The notes: a model not told the origin generated them from the sequence alone. DNA of 64,000 nt from Serpula lacrymans var. lacrymans S7.9 (GCF_000218685.1 NW_006763298.1:816049-880048), one strand, 5' to 3'. Positions 1 through 11,854 are shown, counted from the first letter of the stretch. Numbers and translations: made by a program.

Positions 1-952
1 ATCGTCGATACCTTGTCGCTATCGAATGCGGCTGTAGAAATTCAAAAAGCAAACGATATACCTCGTCTTTTTTTTTCTTTTTCTGGCCCGAGTTGGGGAA
101 CTTGAACCGGATATATCTTTTTTCTTCTCTCTATAGTTATAACAGATTTTGAACACAATCGTGCGTGCTTCATTCTGTTTCTTTGTTTCTAATATAATCT
201 AACGTCTCGCCTTCCCTCCCCCCCTCCCTCTAGTCTTATTTTTTTCCATTATTTCTCGCTATCCCCCCTCTTTTTCTTTCCTGTGTGTGTGTGTGTGATA
301 TGGAATCGATAAATAACGATGCCAGTGCGTTTAAGCTAATAGATAGTATGGCAGTTGATTGTTGATACGGCTCGACCCCTTTGGACCCCCCCTGCTACGT
401 ATGTATGGTCTGCCATCATTTATCGTTTTTTTATCACTTGACACGTTTATCACTTTTTTATCATCTTTATCATCCATGTCTGCCCTCTTATCATTCTTTT
501 TTGAATCGGTTTGAAAAAATGTTTTTAGGATGTCCGTAGTTTGTTTTTGGGAGGGGGAAAGAATGAAAATATGCAGTATCTATAGCTTTGGTGTGTGTTT
601 TGAGATCTTGAGATGGGATGCGGATGCTTGTGAGGATCTGGTGAGCTTTAGTTTCTCGCATTGAGGTTTGTGACCAAGTTTGCATTTTGCGGGTTGAGAC
701 GACAGGAAGGTAACTCGCAAGGCAAGAAGGAAAAGTCTTGCGAACGTTTCAACTGATCATTTCAATACCGAATTAAGCTACAATGTAAGTAATGTATATT
801 TCTGCAGTTGTAGTATAATTTAGTTACTTTTCAACACTCACTCCCACCTCTAATTATCCCGTATTACGCAGTTTACTGGTAGATCACGCAAGGGGCAGCC
901 TCGCCACCCAGGAAATGTCGATCTCCATCTAAAACGGAGGCTCGTCGTCCGC
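1..952. other. Pyrimidine-rich intergenic region
   Basis: No convincing coding region is visible. The first 300 bases are rich in T and C runs and contain a short TG dinucleotide run near 281-297. This could be the 3' flank of a gene lying outside the window, but nothing proves it. Confidence 0.5.
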
Positions 953-2320
953 TCATTGATTGCAGACAGCTTTAAAGGCTTTTGGCGGACTGGAAGCGCG
1001 AACAATGGGAAGAGATCCGGAAGGTTGATTGGGTCCAGCACTGGCGTGTTGGATTACGGGGGTGTAGACTGGTAGTGGGTTAGTGGAAGGGTTCTTGGCA
1101 CGGGGCTCTTCTCTACTGGTATATGACGGGGCGGCCGTCGAGAGTCGTGATGGCGGTGATTGGGCGGGCACGGGACAGGGGGAATCGTCCGTTGACGTGC
1201 CATTCTGTACAGCCTCGCCTCCGAGAGGATCTGAGTGGGGGATGTTGGCGGCGAGGTTCGTCTGGGGATCTTCTCTACTGCGGTAAGATGGTACTACGGA
1301 GTGTCGTGGGAGCGCAGGGCGGAGGCGAGGACGAGGACGGGAAGGACGGGACTTGGTTACGTTGGCAGGCCTGACGCGGGGTATCTCTCTATCGGTATAT
1401 GGTGGTAACGTGGAGGACGGGGATAGGGGTTGAACGAGGGAGGACTGTGAAGGGTGGGGTTGTGTGGGATTAGCGTTGGCGGGGGTGGCGGGGGGAATTT
1501 CTCTGCTGGTATATGACGGCACCATCGAGGGTGGTCGAGGCACAGGGTTTGCGAGTGGTTGATGAGAAGCGGACTGGACGATGCTGGTAAGAGGCTCCAC
1601 CCTACTAATATACGATGGTACCATCGAGGACAGCGGAGACGCAGGTTGAATAGGCGGAGGGTAAGGTTCTTCCCTAGTGGTATATGACGGCGGTACCACC
1701 GAGGATCTTTCAGGTGAAGGCTGGTTGGTCGGAGGGTCGACCGTTAGCATGCTGTTCTGTAGAAGCTCCTCCGTCACAGGACGTATATGCGCAATAATCG
1801 AATTGGTAGAGGGCGAAGAAGCACGAAGGTGATTTCGACTAGAAGAACGACGGCGGGAACAAAAAAATAGTAAAAGAGCAATAACCACAAGGACGACAGC
1901 TACTCCACCAATGCTACCCCCCACGATAGCACCAAAGTTTGTTTTCGAGGCGGTTTGAACTGTATAGCCAGAGTTCGTTGAATGACGAACACATGAAGTA
2001 TCGGTGCCGTTGTAGACAAGAAATGAATTGGACTGGATGATAACCGTTGGAACGTCACTTGTACCTGTTATGCTATACAAGTCCTGCGGTACATCTACAG
2101 CAGACCAGTTCCAAAATGACGCAGATGCCTCGACATTGGCTAGATAAATGCCCGATACGGTGCTCTGGGGCATCACCACTATTGACAGATTGGCTGGAGG
2201 GCCATCGTATGCCCATGAGATATTGGCTGATGTACATGTCGTCATGTTCGAAACGGTGATGTACAACTCCTCTGGTGACAAGGATGATGTTGAAGAAGGG
2301 GAACTGGCTGTCGAGCTCAT
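953..2320 (-). CDS. Single-pass membrane protein with six PY-like tail repeats
   Basis: The single open frame encodes 455 aa from the ATG at 2318-2320; a longer frame starts with TTG and is not a eukaryotic start. The N-terminal 125 residues are Ser/Thr-rich with N-glycosylation sequons and a CTSANISWAY stretch resembling the beta-sandwich of fungal Kre9/Knh1-like surface proteins. A hydrophobic segment at about 130-155 is followed by Arg-Arg-Arg, so the tail is cytosolic. No cleavable signal peptide is seen, suggesting an N-out signal anchor or a missed upstream exon. The tail repeats a (P/V)PSYTSREEP-like unit six times (about residues 210, 234, 268, 305, 343 and 397). These resemble the PPxY motifs bound by WW domains of Nedd4/Rsp5 ligases. 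A TATATAA box lies near 2374-2380. A paralogue lies at 5511-6269 and a more distant relative at 57563. A role as cell-surface sensor is inference. Confidence 0.75.
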   Translation of the reverse strand: MSSTASSPSSTSSLSPEELYITVSNMTTCTSANISWAYDGPPANLSIVVMPQSTVSGIYLANVEASASFWNWSAVDVPQDLYSITGTSDVPTVIIQSNSFLVYNGTDTSCVRHSTNSGYTVQTASKTNFGAIVGGSIGGVAVVLVVIALLLFFCSRRRSSSRNHLRASSPSTNSIIAHIRPVTEELLQNSMLTVDPPTNQPSPERSSVVPPSYTTREEPYPPPIQPASPLSSMVPSYISRVEPLTSIVQSASHQPLANPVPRPPSMVPSYTSREIPPATPANANPTQPHPSQSSLVQPLSPSSTLPPYTDREIPRVRPANVTKSRPSRPRPRLRPALPRHSVVPSYRSREDPQTNLAANIPHSDPLGGEAVQNGTSTDDSPCPVPAQSPPSRLSTAAPSYTSREEPRAKNPSTNPLPVYTPVIQHASAGPNQPSGSLPIVRASSPPKAFKAVCNQ

Positions 2321-2354
2321 GATGGGTGTGATGTGTGGGTTAGGTGGACGCAAC

Positions 2355-3214
2355 AGTCTGGGAAAGTGCAGAATTATATATTCGTATTCTTTTGATGACC
2401 TTCGTTGACCGGAGGCCTCTTCTCAGTCGAGAGTTCCTGTTGAATCAATGTCGGATACATATCATATCTGCCATTGAAGGATATCATGATGGCTCGCACG
2501 CATATGCCAACGGTTTACACAGCACTGTATTTTGAAACCTGAAATAATAAAAGTGCGTTCAAGTTCCTCAAGCCTTTTCTTTTCTGGGTCGTCTGTGTTA
2601 GGGGCGAAGTCAAGAAACGATCATTGATGCAACACGCAGGCGTACTAGTATCTACATAGGTTGGTTACTCACACAGCCTGACATGGTAGCTTGATATGTT
2701 TATCCCATCAACAAGGTTCAACGCAGCATCATAACGAGCTTGGTTCCAGATAGATATAGTGCCACGGCGTGGAAGAAAGGGCGACAGTTAAGGTCCTTCC
2801 TGGGTAGTGTATGAGTTTGCCATTGACTCGGAGGATGGCCACAGTCAAGCACAATGAGTAAAGGACAAAAAGAAACTGGATATACTGTATGCTGGTAGAC
2901 TTGTCGGGGTTGTCCTCTATAGTAATAATGACGGTCGAGGCGAAGGTTGAATATTGAATCACCAGCATAGACTGTTAACCTAGACCGCGACCGTCTCAGG
3001 CTGGGATGAAAATATTGTGGCTGAGTGCTGAGCGCTGAGACCTGAGAGCCGAGGGAGAATTTGGAAGTGAGCTAGGACCTTCATCTCCCTTGATACTGAT
3101 TCTTGTGCTCAAAGCAAAAGTTTCAAAACGGTAAGTACTTGGTATCCTTTGAATTTTCCTTATTTACAATGCATGCAAGTACTAAGTACAGTGAATTAGA
3201 TCCAATGAAAGTCC
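2355..3214. other. Intergenic region between the membrane-protein gene and the trefoil gene
   Basis: It contains the TATA-bearing promoter of the minus-strand membrane-protein gene at its left end. A 79-codon minus frame at 2729-2968 has no family resemblance that I recognise. No RNA gene or repeat was seen. Confidence 0.5.
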
Positions 3215-4991
3215 TTAACAATTCTCGATCACAAACTTGGAGCTCTCGTTGCCCTCATCAACGACAGCAAGAGACTCATCAGCTCTTCCAGAGCTGCTAG
3301 ATAGAAAACTTGTTTTGCCATTCTGGCCTTGATATCCAGATATGGTGAACTTCACGATGCCACTGGGGAGGTAGACAACACCCATCGTGAGTCCACCGCT
3401 AGGTCCTTTGCACTGGACATAGTCGATACCGTACATGTTCACATATTTCCCATTGTTCCCTTGAAAAATAGATGAGTCAATTTGATTACACTGAGTAATG
3501 ATCTTCGAATACCAATGAGGTTGAGGCGGCCATTCTGAAGCTTGACATGAAATTTGGCTTGATTATCTAGATTTCTGCTTTGGAATACAAGACCATTACT
3601 GTCGGTCACTTTGAGGTACCGCCCATGAACATCTTTAATAGCTATTATTCCACTGATTTTTGGTCTGAAGCAAACTATCAGCCAGTGCGGATAGAGTAAG
3701 CATCTGACTTGCATGTTATTAGTGGCAATGTGGCCCGACAAGCCCCCGACGTTATCAATGACAAAGCGACATGTCGAGTCCTCGGCGCGTTTGACAGCAA
3801 GGGATCCGTTGTATGCTGCATTACCAGTGTCGCATGACAGGTAATAGGTATTCCCATTTTGCCCCTGATATCCTGAGATGGTGAAACACACTGTGCCATT
3901 CGAGTGATAGGCAACTCCAACGTCGAGTCCTCCACTTGGGCCCTCGCACTTCACGTCGTGCACATAGTACATGTTAACATACTTTCCGTTGTTTCCTATA
4001 ATTTCAATAATCTCAGACCAGCCATGTCACGTTGAATGAATCATGCTCACCGATCAAGGCCACTTTTGCTCCTTTCTGCTTAACTATGAACTTTGCGTTA
4101 TCGTCAAGATCTTGGCTGCTACACTCAAGCCCATTGGTACCAGTGACTTTCATATACCTTCCATCTATAGTTCTGATGGTGATCGTACCCGATACGTTAG
4201 GTTTAACTCTGAGGGCACGATATCAGTAAACAAAGCTTCGATACAGAGAGGAAATCTTCACATATTCTCGATTGCAAATTGGCATGACTGATCCTCTTCC
4301 TTCTTAACAGCCAGAGATCCATGGTATGCCGCATTACCAGGATCGCTTGATAAGTAATAGGTCTTTCCATCCTGACCTTGATATCCTGAGATAGTGAAGC
4401 TAACCATGCCACGAGAACGTTGAGAGGCGCCGACGACGAGACCTGCGCCAGGACCTTCGCACTTGACATCTTCAAGATAATACATATTTACGTATTTGCC
4501 GTTGTTTCCTATAGTTTGAAACCCAAAATCACGGTCTTTAAAATTGAGCAATAAAGTAGTCAGATATGCTGACCAATTAAAGACAATTTATCTCCTATGA
4601 GTTGGGCGACAAAAACAGCATCGTCGTCTACAACAGGGCTGCTGAATTCAAGTCCACCACTGTTGGTAACTCTCAAATAATTCCCGTTGGCACCCTTAAT
4701 GGCAATCGCCCCATTGACACTCGCCTTGCGGCTATGTAAACAGTCATTAGTACTGTATAACAGCAATGACGAAGGGATGCCATACATGTTGTCGATAGCA
4801 CGACGGCAAGACTTGTCTCGGACTTCCTTATCAACTGCGGATTGGATCTGTTTCGGAATCACTTTTGCTAGGGCGCCGTCGTCTCCTGAGCCTGATTGGA
4901 CATATGTGATGATAATGTACTGATCGCGAGCTACATCATTGTACGTGCCAAAGCTTGTATTGCCATTGGCTGCGTTCTGAGTGTAAGTCAT
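3215..4991 (-). CDS. Trefoil/fascin-like protein built from tandemly duplicated exon pairs
   Basis: Seven exons give an uninterrupted 482-aa product: 4786-4991, 4574-4731, 4262-4508, 4051-4208, 3713-3995, 3513-3664 and 3215-3459. Phases alternate 2,1,2,1,2,1. The first exon carries GTYNDVARDQYIIITYV, a motif I recall from N termini of Agaricomycete NACHT/STAND proteins. After it come three copies of an exon pair. The first exon of each pair reads like NGAIAIKGANGNYLRVT and the second like NNGKYVNMYY...FTISGYQGQDGKTYYLS, which is the Gly-Lys-Tyr-hydrophobic pattern of beta-trefoil or fascin-type folds. No catalytic motif is visible, so carbohydrate or protein binding is the likely role. The fifth intron only fits as a GC-AG intron (donor GCAAGT at 3707-3712), which keeps an extra stretch starting VGGLSGH in the fifth exon. 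Alternative readings are a ricin-B-like lectin or an actin-bundling domain. Gene structure is well supported; function is not. Confidence 0.8.
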
Positions 4992-5510
4992 CCTTTAAGC
5001 AGAGGCAGAGGCAGAAGCAAAGCGGATAATCTTCACTAAAATGTTTCCGTTGCGTTGCTACTCGTCAGTAAAGCGATCTTTCATAATCTGGAATCAAGGG
5101 TAACTTACAACGAGTTCAACTACAAGGAGGACGCGCTAGTCCGTTTTGCCCAGATATCATATTAGGAGAGGATATATTCATGCAAGCGCTGTAAACTGAC
5201 GCGCATATCATCTGACATTGACCAATCATACCAATGAGGTAAAATCTAGCGAGAAGCAAACTTCAAACAGGAATATCAGAGCGGAAGAGATTAACAGCGT
5301 ACACGACGAACGGACCGTTGGAAGCTCCGTTTGGCATGTGGCAGTATTCAACCATCGCAGCAATCGACACACCTACGTGATACATTGACTTTGCAGATGG
5401 TGTAATTGAGTAATATACACATTTTTGTGCAGTAATATTATAGAAGTTGGCACCAGACAAGAAAAAGGGACGGAATGGCTTGAACCTTCGTATGAATACA
5501 AGGCCCCAAA
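4992..5510. other. Intergenic region upstream of the trefoil gene
   Basis: It must contain the promoter of the minus-strand trefoil gene and the 3' end of the next minus-strand gene. A minus frame at 5263-5514 has moderate length but no recognisable domain and overlaps the neighbouring stop. I make no call. Confidence 0.4.
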
Positions 5511-6269
5511 TCATGGGGAGGAATATGTAGGGGGAGAGACATCAGAAGGTTTTGACCCAGAGATGCTGGCAGAGTGGGCAAGAGGCTCTTTCTGACTAGT
5601 ATATGAAGGGGCCATAGAGATCCAAAAAGGGCTCAGTTTGGCGATGCTGGCATGTCTGGAAAGATACTCCTCCCTGCTAGTATATAACGGTAGCGCAGAG
5701 GGCTGCTCAGTTGCAGAAGACTCGGACGGAGATGCATCACGAGAACGGGAGGAATCCAGCCCAAACGGACTAGAAGAACGGCGGCGGAAACGAAGTAGAT
5801 ATAAGATTGCAACTATCGCAATCATCACGACAGCTACACCACCGAGGCTATACCCCACGATGGCACTTGTGTTCGATGGATGGTGAATGGAGGGTGAGGA
5901 TATATTTGCTGGAGCGGAATGTTTCGCGAGACAAGATGCATCGACGTGGAATACATTGGAAGAGGAGTTCAAGGTCGGGGTGGAACCTTGTATGAAATAA
6001 GAGCCTGGCAATGCACGGGTCGGAGTCCACAGAAAGGAAAAACTCGACGCATTAACAGTAGACAGATTCATGCTGGTCTGAACATTTGGGATGATATGCT
6101 TGTCTGAGTAAGAAAGCTTCAAGCGCGCCGCCGACAGCGAGATGTTAGCCGGGGGGCCAGTATATGCCCACGAGATGTTGATTGGTGTACAAACAGCTGT
6201 CATATTACTACTGATAGCGTTGAACGACAGAGTAGGTGGTGGTGAGTGGGGGCTATTGGGGCCTGGCAT
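5511..6269 (-). CDS. Single-pass membrane protein with short PY-like tail (paralogue)
   Basis: The protein has 252 aa from the ATG at 6267-6269. An upstream GTG in the same frame is not used as a eukaryotic start, and no in-frame ATG lies between it and an upstream TAG. The ectodomain contains CTPINISWAYTGPPANIS, matching the equivalent stretch of the protein at 953-2320, with many N-glycosylation sites. A hydrophobic span at about 136-160 is followed by FRRR. The tail has three tyrosine motifs: LPLYTSREE, APSYTSQKEP and a C-terminal SPPTYSSP. It is thus a shorter paralogue with fewer repeats. No signal peptide is visible. A TATAAAAG box lies about 165 bp upstream of the ATG. Plausibly a surface protein anchored by its transmembrane span; its partners are unknown. 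Confidence 0.72.
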   Translation of the reverse strand: MPGPNSPHSPPPTLSFNAISSNMTAVCTPINISWAYTGPPANISLSAARLKLSYSDKHIIPNVQTSMNLSTVNASSFSFLWTPTRALPGSYFIQGSTPTLNSSSNVFHVDASCLAKHSAPANISSPSIHHPSNTSAIVGYSLGGVAVVMIAIVAILYLLRFRRRSSSPFGLDSSRSRDASPSESSATEQPSALPLYTSREEYLSRHASIAKLSPFWISMAPSYTSQKEPLAHSASISGSKPSDVSPPTYSSP

Positions 6270-6433
6270 AGTTGTTGTGGGTATGGATAATGTGCGAGAT
6301 GTGAGTGTGCTGAGTGCGAAAGAGGTCGATCCTGCCACGACTATACCAGGCGCTGACGATTTCGAATAATACAGGCGCCTCCCGTAGCTACTGAGGTCTG
6401 AAGTAAGAAACGACTAAAGTGTCCATGGCATGG

Positions 6434-6441
6434 CTTTTATA
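6434..6441 (-). promoter_or_regulatory. TATA box
   Basis: The minus strand reads TATAAAAG, about 165 bp before the ATG of the paralogous membrane protein. The first ATG after the expected transcription start is the one chosen for that gene. Confidence 0.5.
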
Positions 6442-6445
6442 CCTG

Positions 6446-7507
6446 CCACTGAAGAACGAATCTATTCACGTGTCAGTAGATGCACAGGACATTAAAAAAA
6501 CTCATTGTGCTGTATTCTGATATGATTCTGGTCTTCCTTCTATTGATTCTGATTACATCGCCTCCAACTGCCTGGTAGGGTCTGTGATGGTACGTAGTTC
6601 GAAGACGGCCAGAAAACGAAACTGTATCATCTAGGATAGAACGTTCGCCAAATCAATACTATCTCGATGGTTTCATTCCAGTGACGAAGGACGAGTGGGA
6701 GAGCGAGCGAGCGTTAGTATACTAATGGTATATAAATATACGGCCTTTCTTCTGATGTATCTTGTGTTCTATGTATATATGATGGTCAAGCTGCGACCGG
6801 TTTAGATGCATAGCTAAAGATGATGATGAGATGATATGAGACTGACTGGGAGATACTGGGATAGCCTCTTGATGTGTTTGTGTTTGATCCAGCATTGCAT
6901 GGCCAAAGAAAGGGATGCCACGATGACAAGCCATCTCTCACATAGCATAAAAACAGAGCTGAAAAAGTCGTATAATATTGAAGTCCACCATCACGTTGTG
7001 GCTACATGCACAATGTACTACTCATCTGCATGAAAAGATGAATGCGAAATGTAGGTAACATTTTTTTTGACTTACCGAGTCTGTCTCACGCATCGCTGGG
7101 GTTGAATCATTCACCACATGCCATCGTGGTCTAAGGTCGTGCCAACGCCCTGCAGATCGCTGTCAAGTTAACAACTGAGAGAAATCAGAAATCTTAAGTA
7201 CCGTGACTGGATGGTAGAATGCGGAGTTGAATACATCCTCGCGGTGACAGCGGAGTCACGGTACCGTGGCGTTGTGCATTGATGACATGGGCAGAGCAGA
7301 CACATGACTTTCAAGTTGGGAATGAGATTAGATAGTTCCAGTGCATTATCCCTCTGCCTTTTATTCTTGCAATCGGCTGTTTACGAGCGTTAGCGCAGCT
7401 GAAATTCCACAAGCCTGACAGTCTGAGCATTCGTGTCACTTCCTCTTGCCTCTCGGAACGCTTTCATCTGCTTTACTCAAAACTAGTACTGTATTATAGG
7501 ATCGAAC
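6446..7507. other. Intergenic, divergent promoter region
   Basis: The stretch separates the minus-strand membrane protein from the plus-strand oxoprolinase. Short AT-rich tracts are present (for example 6720-6780). No coding frame, RNA or repeat was recognised. Confidence 0.45.
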
Positions 7508-10488
7508 ATGATCGAGGTCCCGGATAGGTCTATTCGAATTTGCGCAGATAGAGGGGGAACGTTTTGTGACGTCCATGCGTAAATCGTCGGTTGAATGTTA
7601 TCAAGAGTGCTTCTGACCTGTTTTTGTTGTTTGCAGATCATATCCAGACCCAGAAAATCCGAATGAGAGGAAGGATATTGTCGTGAAGCTGCGTACGTTG
7701 GCGTATAGTATGATAATACTTTTATGCTGATATCGGTAGCGCCCGTGGTACATCACAGTCTCCCAAGATACTGCGAATTACAATGATGCACCCACGGAAG
7801 GTATTCGAAGAATATTAGAGGTAGTGTCGGGGGAAAAGATTGAAAGGGGATCTATATTGAAAACGGACAAGATAGGTAAATCTAACTCTTTCATTCATCT
7901 AACGATATCATCCACGAATTCATTCACAAATTGTTGCGCATGTAGACTATATACGACTCTCAACTACAGTTGCAACAAACGCACTTCTAGAACGCAAGGG
8001 GCACAAGCATGCTCTTCTGATCACAAAAGGATTCAAAGATCTACTTCTCATTGGTAATCAATCTCGTCCAAAGATATTCGACCTTAATATAAGACGGCCT
8101 TCCCCGCTGTACTCTGAAGTAGTCGAGGTGGACGAGCGTGTGACCTTGGTTGGATACACATCCGATCCAAAGGCGGCTGAGAATGCTATAGAATGGGACG
8201 ATAATGGAGACATCAAGAGAGGCTATCGAGGGCCTGGGTGGGATGGTGAGGGTCTCGCGGAAGGTCCGGGAGATATAGTGAAGGGCATTTCAGGAGAAGC
8301 GGTCAGGATCTTGAAGAGGCCAGGTAAAGAAAGCATTCACACTTATATGCGCTGGTACTGACAGCATGTAATAGATCTTGACCAAGTTAAACGCGATTTG
8401 CAGCGATTATACAACGCCGGATACCGCTCACTTGCTATAGTACTCGTGCATTCGTATACATTCCCAGATCATGAAACACAAATAGGGAAGCTTGCACGAG
8501 AACTGGGCTTCACCCAGGTATCAGAGTCATCTCAGCTGCTTCCAATGATCAAGATGGTCCCTCGGGGGGTGTCATCTACGGCAGATGCATACTTGACGCC
8601 CATCCTGCAAGAATATCTGGATGGATTCTTTAATGGATTTGATGCGAAACTGAAGGACGGGCGGGTGAAGAGTCCGCGCGTGGAGTTCATGGGAAGTGAC
8701 GGGGGCTTATTGGACTTGAATAATTTTTCTGGGTTGAAGAGTATCCTCAGTGGGCCTGCTGGTGGCGTGGTTGGGTACGCCTTGACAAGTTGGGATGAAG
8801 AGAAAAAATATCCCATCATCGGGTGCGTTTCATTCTCCCATTCCATAATAAGCAATAAATATAACTCTTCTTGTAGGCTTGATGTAGGGGGTACATCGAC
8901 TGATGTATCACGATTTGATGGCCGCTATGAGATCGTGTATGAGACGACAACTGCGGGAGTAACCATACAATCTCCGCAGCTAGATATCAATACTGTCGCT
9001 GCTGGTGGCGGTTCTTGCCTTACCTTCCGCAATGGGCTGTTCCTAGCTGGCCCAGAGAGTGCTGGAGCACAGCCGGGACCTGCTTGTTATAGGTCAGTAT
9101 CTGGTTATTATCAGCTCGGGGTGAAATATACAATATCTGATCGGTGCCGTCTTTCAACTATGCGCGCAATATAGGAAAGGAGGACCTTTAGCTGTTACCG
9201 ATGCAAACCTGCTTCTCGGTCGACTTATCCCTGATTTTTTCCCAAAGATTTTTGGCAAATCAGAGAAAGAACCTTTAGATGCGGAGGCTTCACGTGTTGC
9301 TTTTGAGAAAGTTGCCAATGAAATCAACGAAAGTCATGAAAAGAAGCTGGAGCTAGATGAAATTGTTTATGGGTAAAGTTTCTACGCCTCGATTGGTTTC
9401 CTTTCCACATATGGTAACTGATATCGCGTTTACTTTTTAGATTCATCAAAGTTGCCAATGAAACGATGTGCAGACCGATACGCGCGCTTACTGAGGCGAG
9501 AGGACATTCGACGTCTAAGCACATGTATGTGGTTATCCAAGCTCTCTTTGAACGTTACTTAGCCAATTCACATACGGATGATGTAGATTAGCCAGTTTCG
9601 GCGGTGCCGGTGGTCAACACGCATGTGAAATTGCAAGTCTACTCGGGATTAAGACTATTTTGATTCATCGATACAGTTCGATCCTTTCTGCGTTCGGACT
9701 AGCGCTAGCAGATCGGTAAGTTTCCAGTCCCTCCCCACAGATGGCTTACCACATGTACTTATTTCATCCTTTTTAGGGCATACGAGCTTCAGGAACCTTC
9801 GTCGACGTTCTTCTCGGACCAAACTCGCCCAACGCTCATCTCACGACTGGACAAGCTGACATCTGATGTACGCAGCGAACTCGCCAGGCAGGGGTTTGAA
9901 GGGGAACGTGTGAATGTTGAGCGGATGTTGAATATGCGATTTGAAGGTACGGATACGGCGCTGATGGTGCTACCCGTGGAGGGGGACGGAGATGGGAAAG
10001 AAGACTTCGAAGCTGCGTTTAAAAGGGTGTATAAATCAGAGTTTGGGTTTTTGCTAGAGACGAAGAGCATCATTGTAGACGATATCAAGGTGGGCATATC
10101 TGTGCTATTACCACATTTTTTTGACCGTTATCTGATCATCTTTTGCATGAATCATTCTGCTTGAATGATCGGACAGGTCCGGGGAATTGGAAAGACGTTC
10201 GACACCCTCGGCGAGTCGGTGTATTCGGAAGTAGCACGGCTGACGAGGCGCTCTGTAGAGACCGCACAGGCAGAGACACGCCACAGCGTTTATTTCGACA
10301 AGCTAGGGAGAGTGAGCGATACGCCCGTGTACTTACTCGATAAACTAGGGGTTGGGGACGAGATCAGAGGTCCTGCGATGATAATTGATGATACACAGAC
10401 AATTGTGATCGTCCCTGGAGCGAGGGCGGTGTTGACGAGTAAGCATCTGTATATTACGTTGGAGGAGAAGGAGAAGGACTACGAATAA
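7508..10488 (+). CDS. 5-oxoprolinase/hydantoinase A-type ATPase, HyuA half only
   Basis: Eleven exons join in frame to 773 aa: 7508-7578, 7637-7692, 7759-7875, 7946-8323, 8375-8822, 8877-9092, 9175-9372, 9441-9524, 9587-9715, 9777-10089 and 10177-10488. All ten introns are GT-AG and 51-87 nt long. 5-oxoprolinase hydrolyses 5-oxo-L-proline to glutamate with ATP in glutathione turnover. Hallmarks present are [10 protein letters not shown] at the N terminus, [46 protein letters not shown] and [11 protein letters not shown], which cover the N-terminal, actin-like ATPase and C-terminal parts of HyuA. Eukaryotic oxoprolinases are normally about 1,290 aa because a HyuB domain follows. Here a stop occurs just after the HyuA end, and the next 1.3 kb shows no HyuB remnant. 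It may be a truncated paralogue or need a separate HyuB partner. The splice model is strong; activity is uncertain. Confidence 0.88.
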
Positions 10489-11854
10489 CGTAGTGGAGAG
10501 TTTGACAGGAAAGGGCTGTCTGTACTTGTAACGCTAGTAATGGAAGCAAGGCTACCGTATGTCTAAAGACATATTGAAATCTGGCCTCGCAACCGTATCC
10601 GTTCAGGATCAACGCACATGTGCGAGATCTATACTTGTCTTGATGGTATGGTTATATCAATTCGACCTGAAGTAAGTACCATTCGAGTAGGTCATCATAT
10701 TGCCGAATGACTGGGAGGGGGTTATCTGCACTGAGCATATGTTTTATCAAGTTATTGTCACTTCCTCGATTGAAACAACGATAAACAAAAATCAAACTTC
10801 CAACAGTCACCGCTAGAGGACCATATCATGACGTGATTACAGTGTAGGTGTGGAGTGATGGGTGTGTGTGGGGTGATGGAGTCGGCCAAGGCGAGATTTA
10901 AATATGACCCTCTTTAACCTAAGTCACGGTTAAGGAATGCAGATAACTTAGTGGGAACCAGTCATGCCTGAGAATATGAAAAGCCTGTCATTGACCAAGG
11001 AGCGCCCATTTTACTGTAAGAGTTCCAGCATTGATTGCTTGTCACCGTTACCAAGACTATGTTGATTCTGGGTCGTTTGAGCGGAACGCCTGGTGATGGC
11101 CATGGTATCTGCATGAAGAAAAGACGCGCTGGTCAGGGCTCCTAAGTTTGTTCGCGAAGGAAACCGCCGCTGGGATAATTTTTTTGCTTTTTTGGTCTCG
11201 ATTGGAGCCGAATTTCGTTGTCACACATCCTTTTTATCCCAAATACAGTTTTGACTGAAACAGCTTGCAGGTATCACCCTCCCAATTTTTTTACTCATTC
11301 ACTAGCAAGGTCTCTTTGGAAATCAGGCTGCTTCAACAAAAGCCTAAATATCGAGCGGTTAACCTCTGTAATGGGCGCTCTAGCTATCAAATATTATACG
11401 TCAAATCCCGCGCATCTGGCATCCAGAGGGTGGACTTGAAATAACTATCAGTGATAAACCGGGTATCATGATCATGTGTTTCCATCATGATGCGATGATG
11501 TCCTACGATGTCGTTTACACGTTTATCACTCTAGTGCTTCTGGAGGTAAGCTATCTTCTATGAATGTGTGCCCTGATTGAGGACAATGGCACGGTGGACT
11601 CCATATCGACAGATCTATCCATGGCCACTGCATCTGCGAACGTAGAACTCAAACTCACATTTCTTGGCTGACATGTTCCGCATCAAAATCTGACCTGGTT
11701 CTTACTGCTGCCACGATGTCACATCAATCTCCGGTGCGAATTTACATCTTGCTGATTCACACCATGTTGTGCCACGAATCACACAATTTAAGGCCACGAT
11801 TCAAAAAAAAACAATGTATGTCAACATATCCGCGTCCTTCAGCCAAGATCACCT
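10489..11854. other. Intergenic region after the oxoprolinase
   Basis: No HyuB coding remnant, RNA gene or repeat was found on either strand. A 73-codon plus frame at 11218-11439 has no recognisable character. The right end must contain the promoter of the acyl-CoA oxidase-like gene. Confidence 0.45.

Noticed and set aside
1083..1374. Plus-strand frames opposite the membrane-protein gene
   Set aside because: They are shadows of the repetitive minus-strand coding sequence.
2729..2968. 79-codon minus frame with a hydrophobic stretch
   Set aside because: No ATG context, splice partner or family resemblance.
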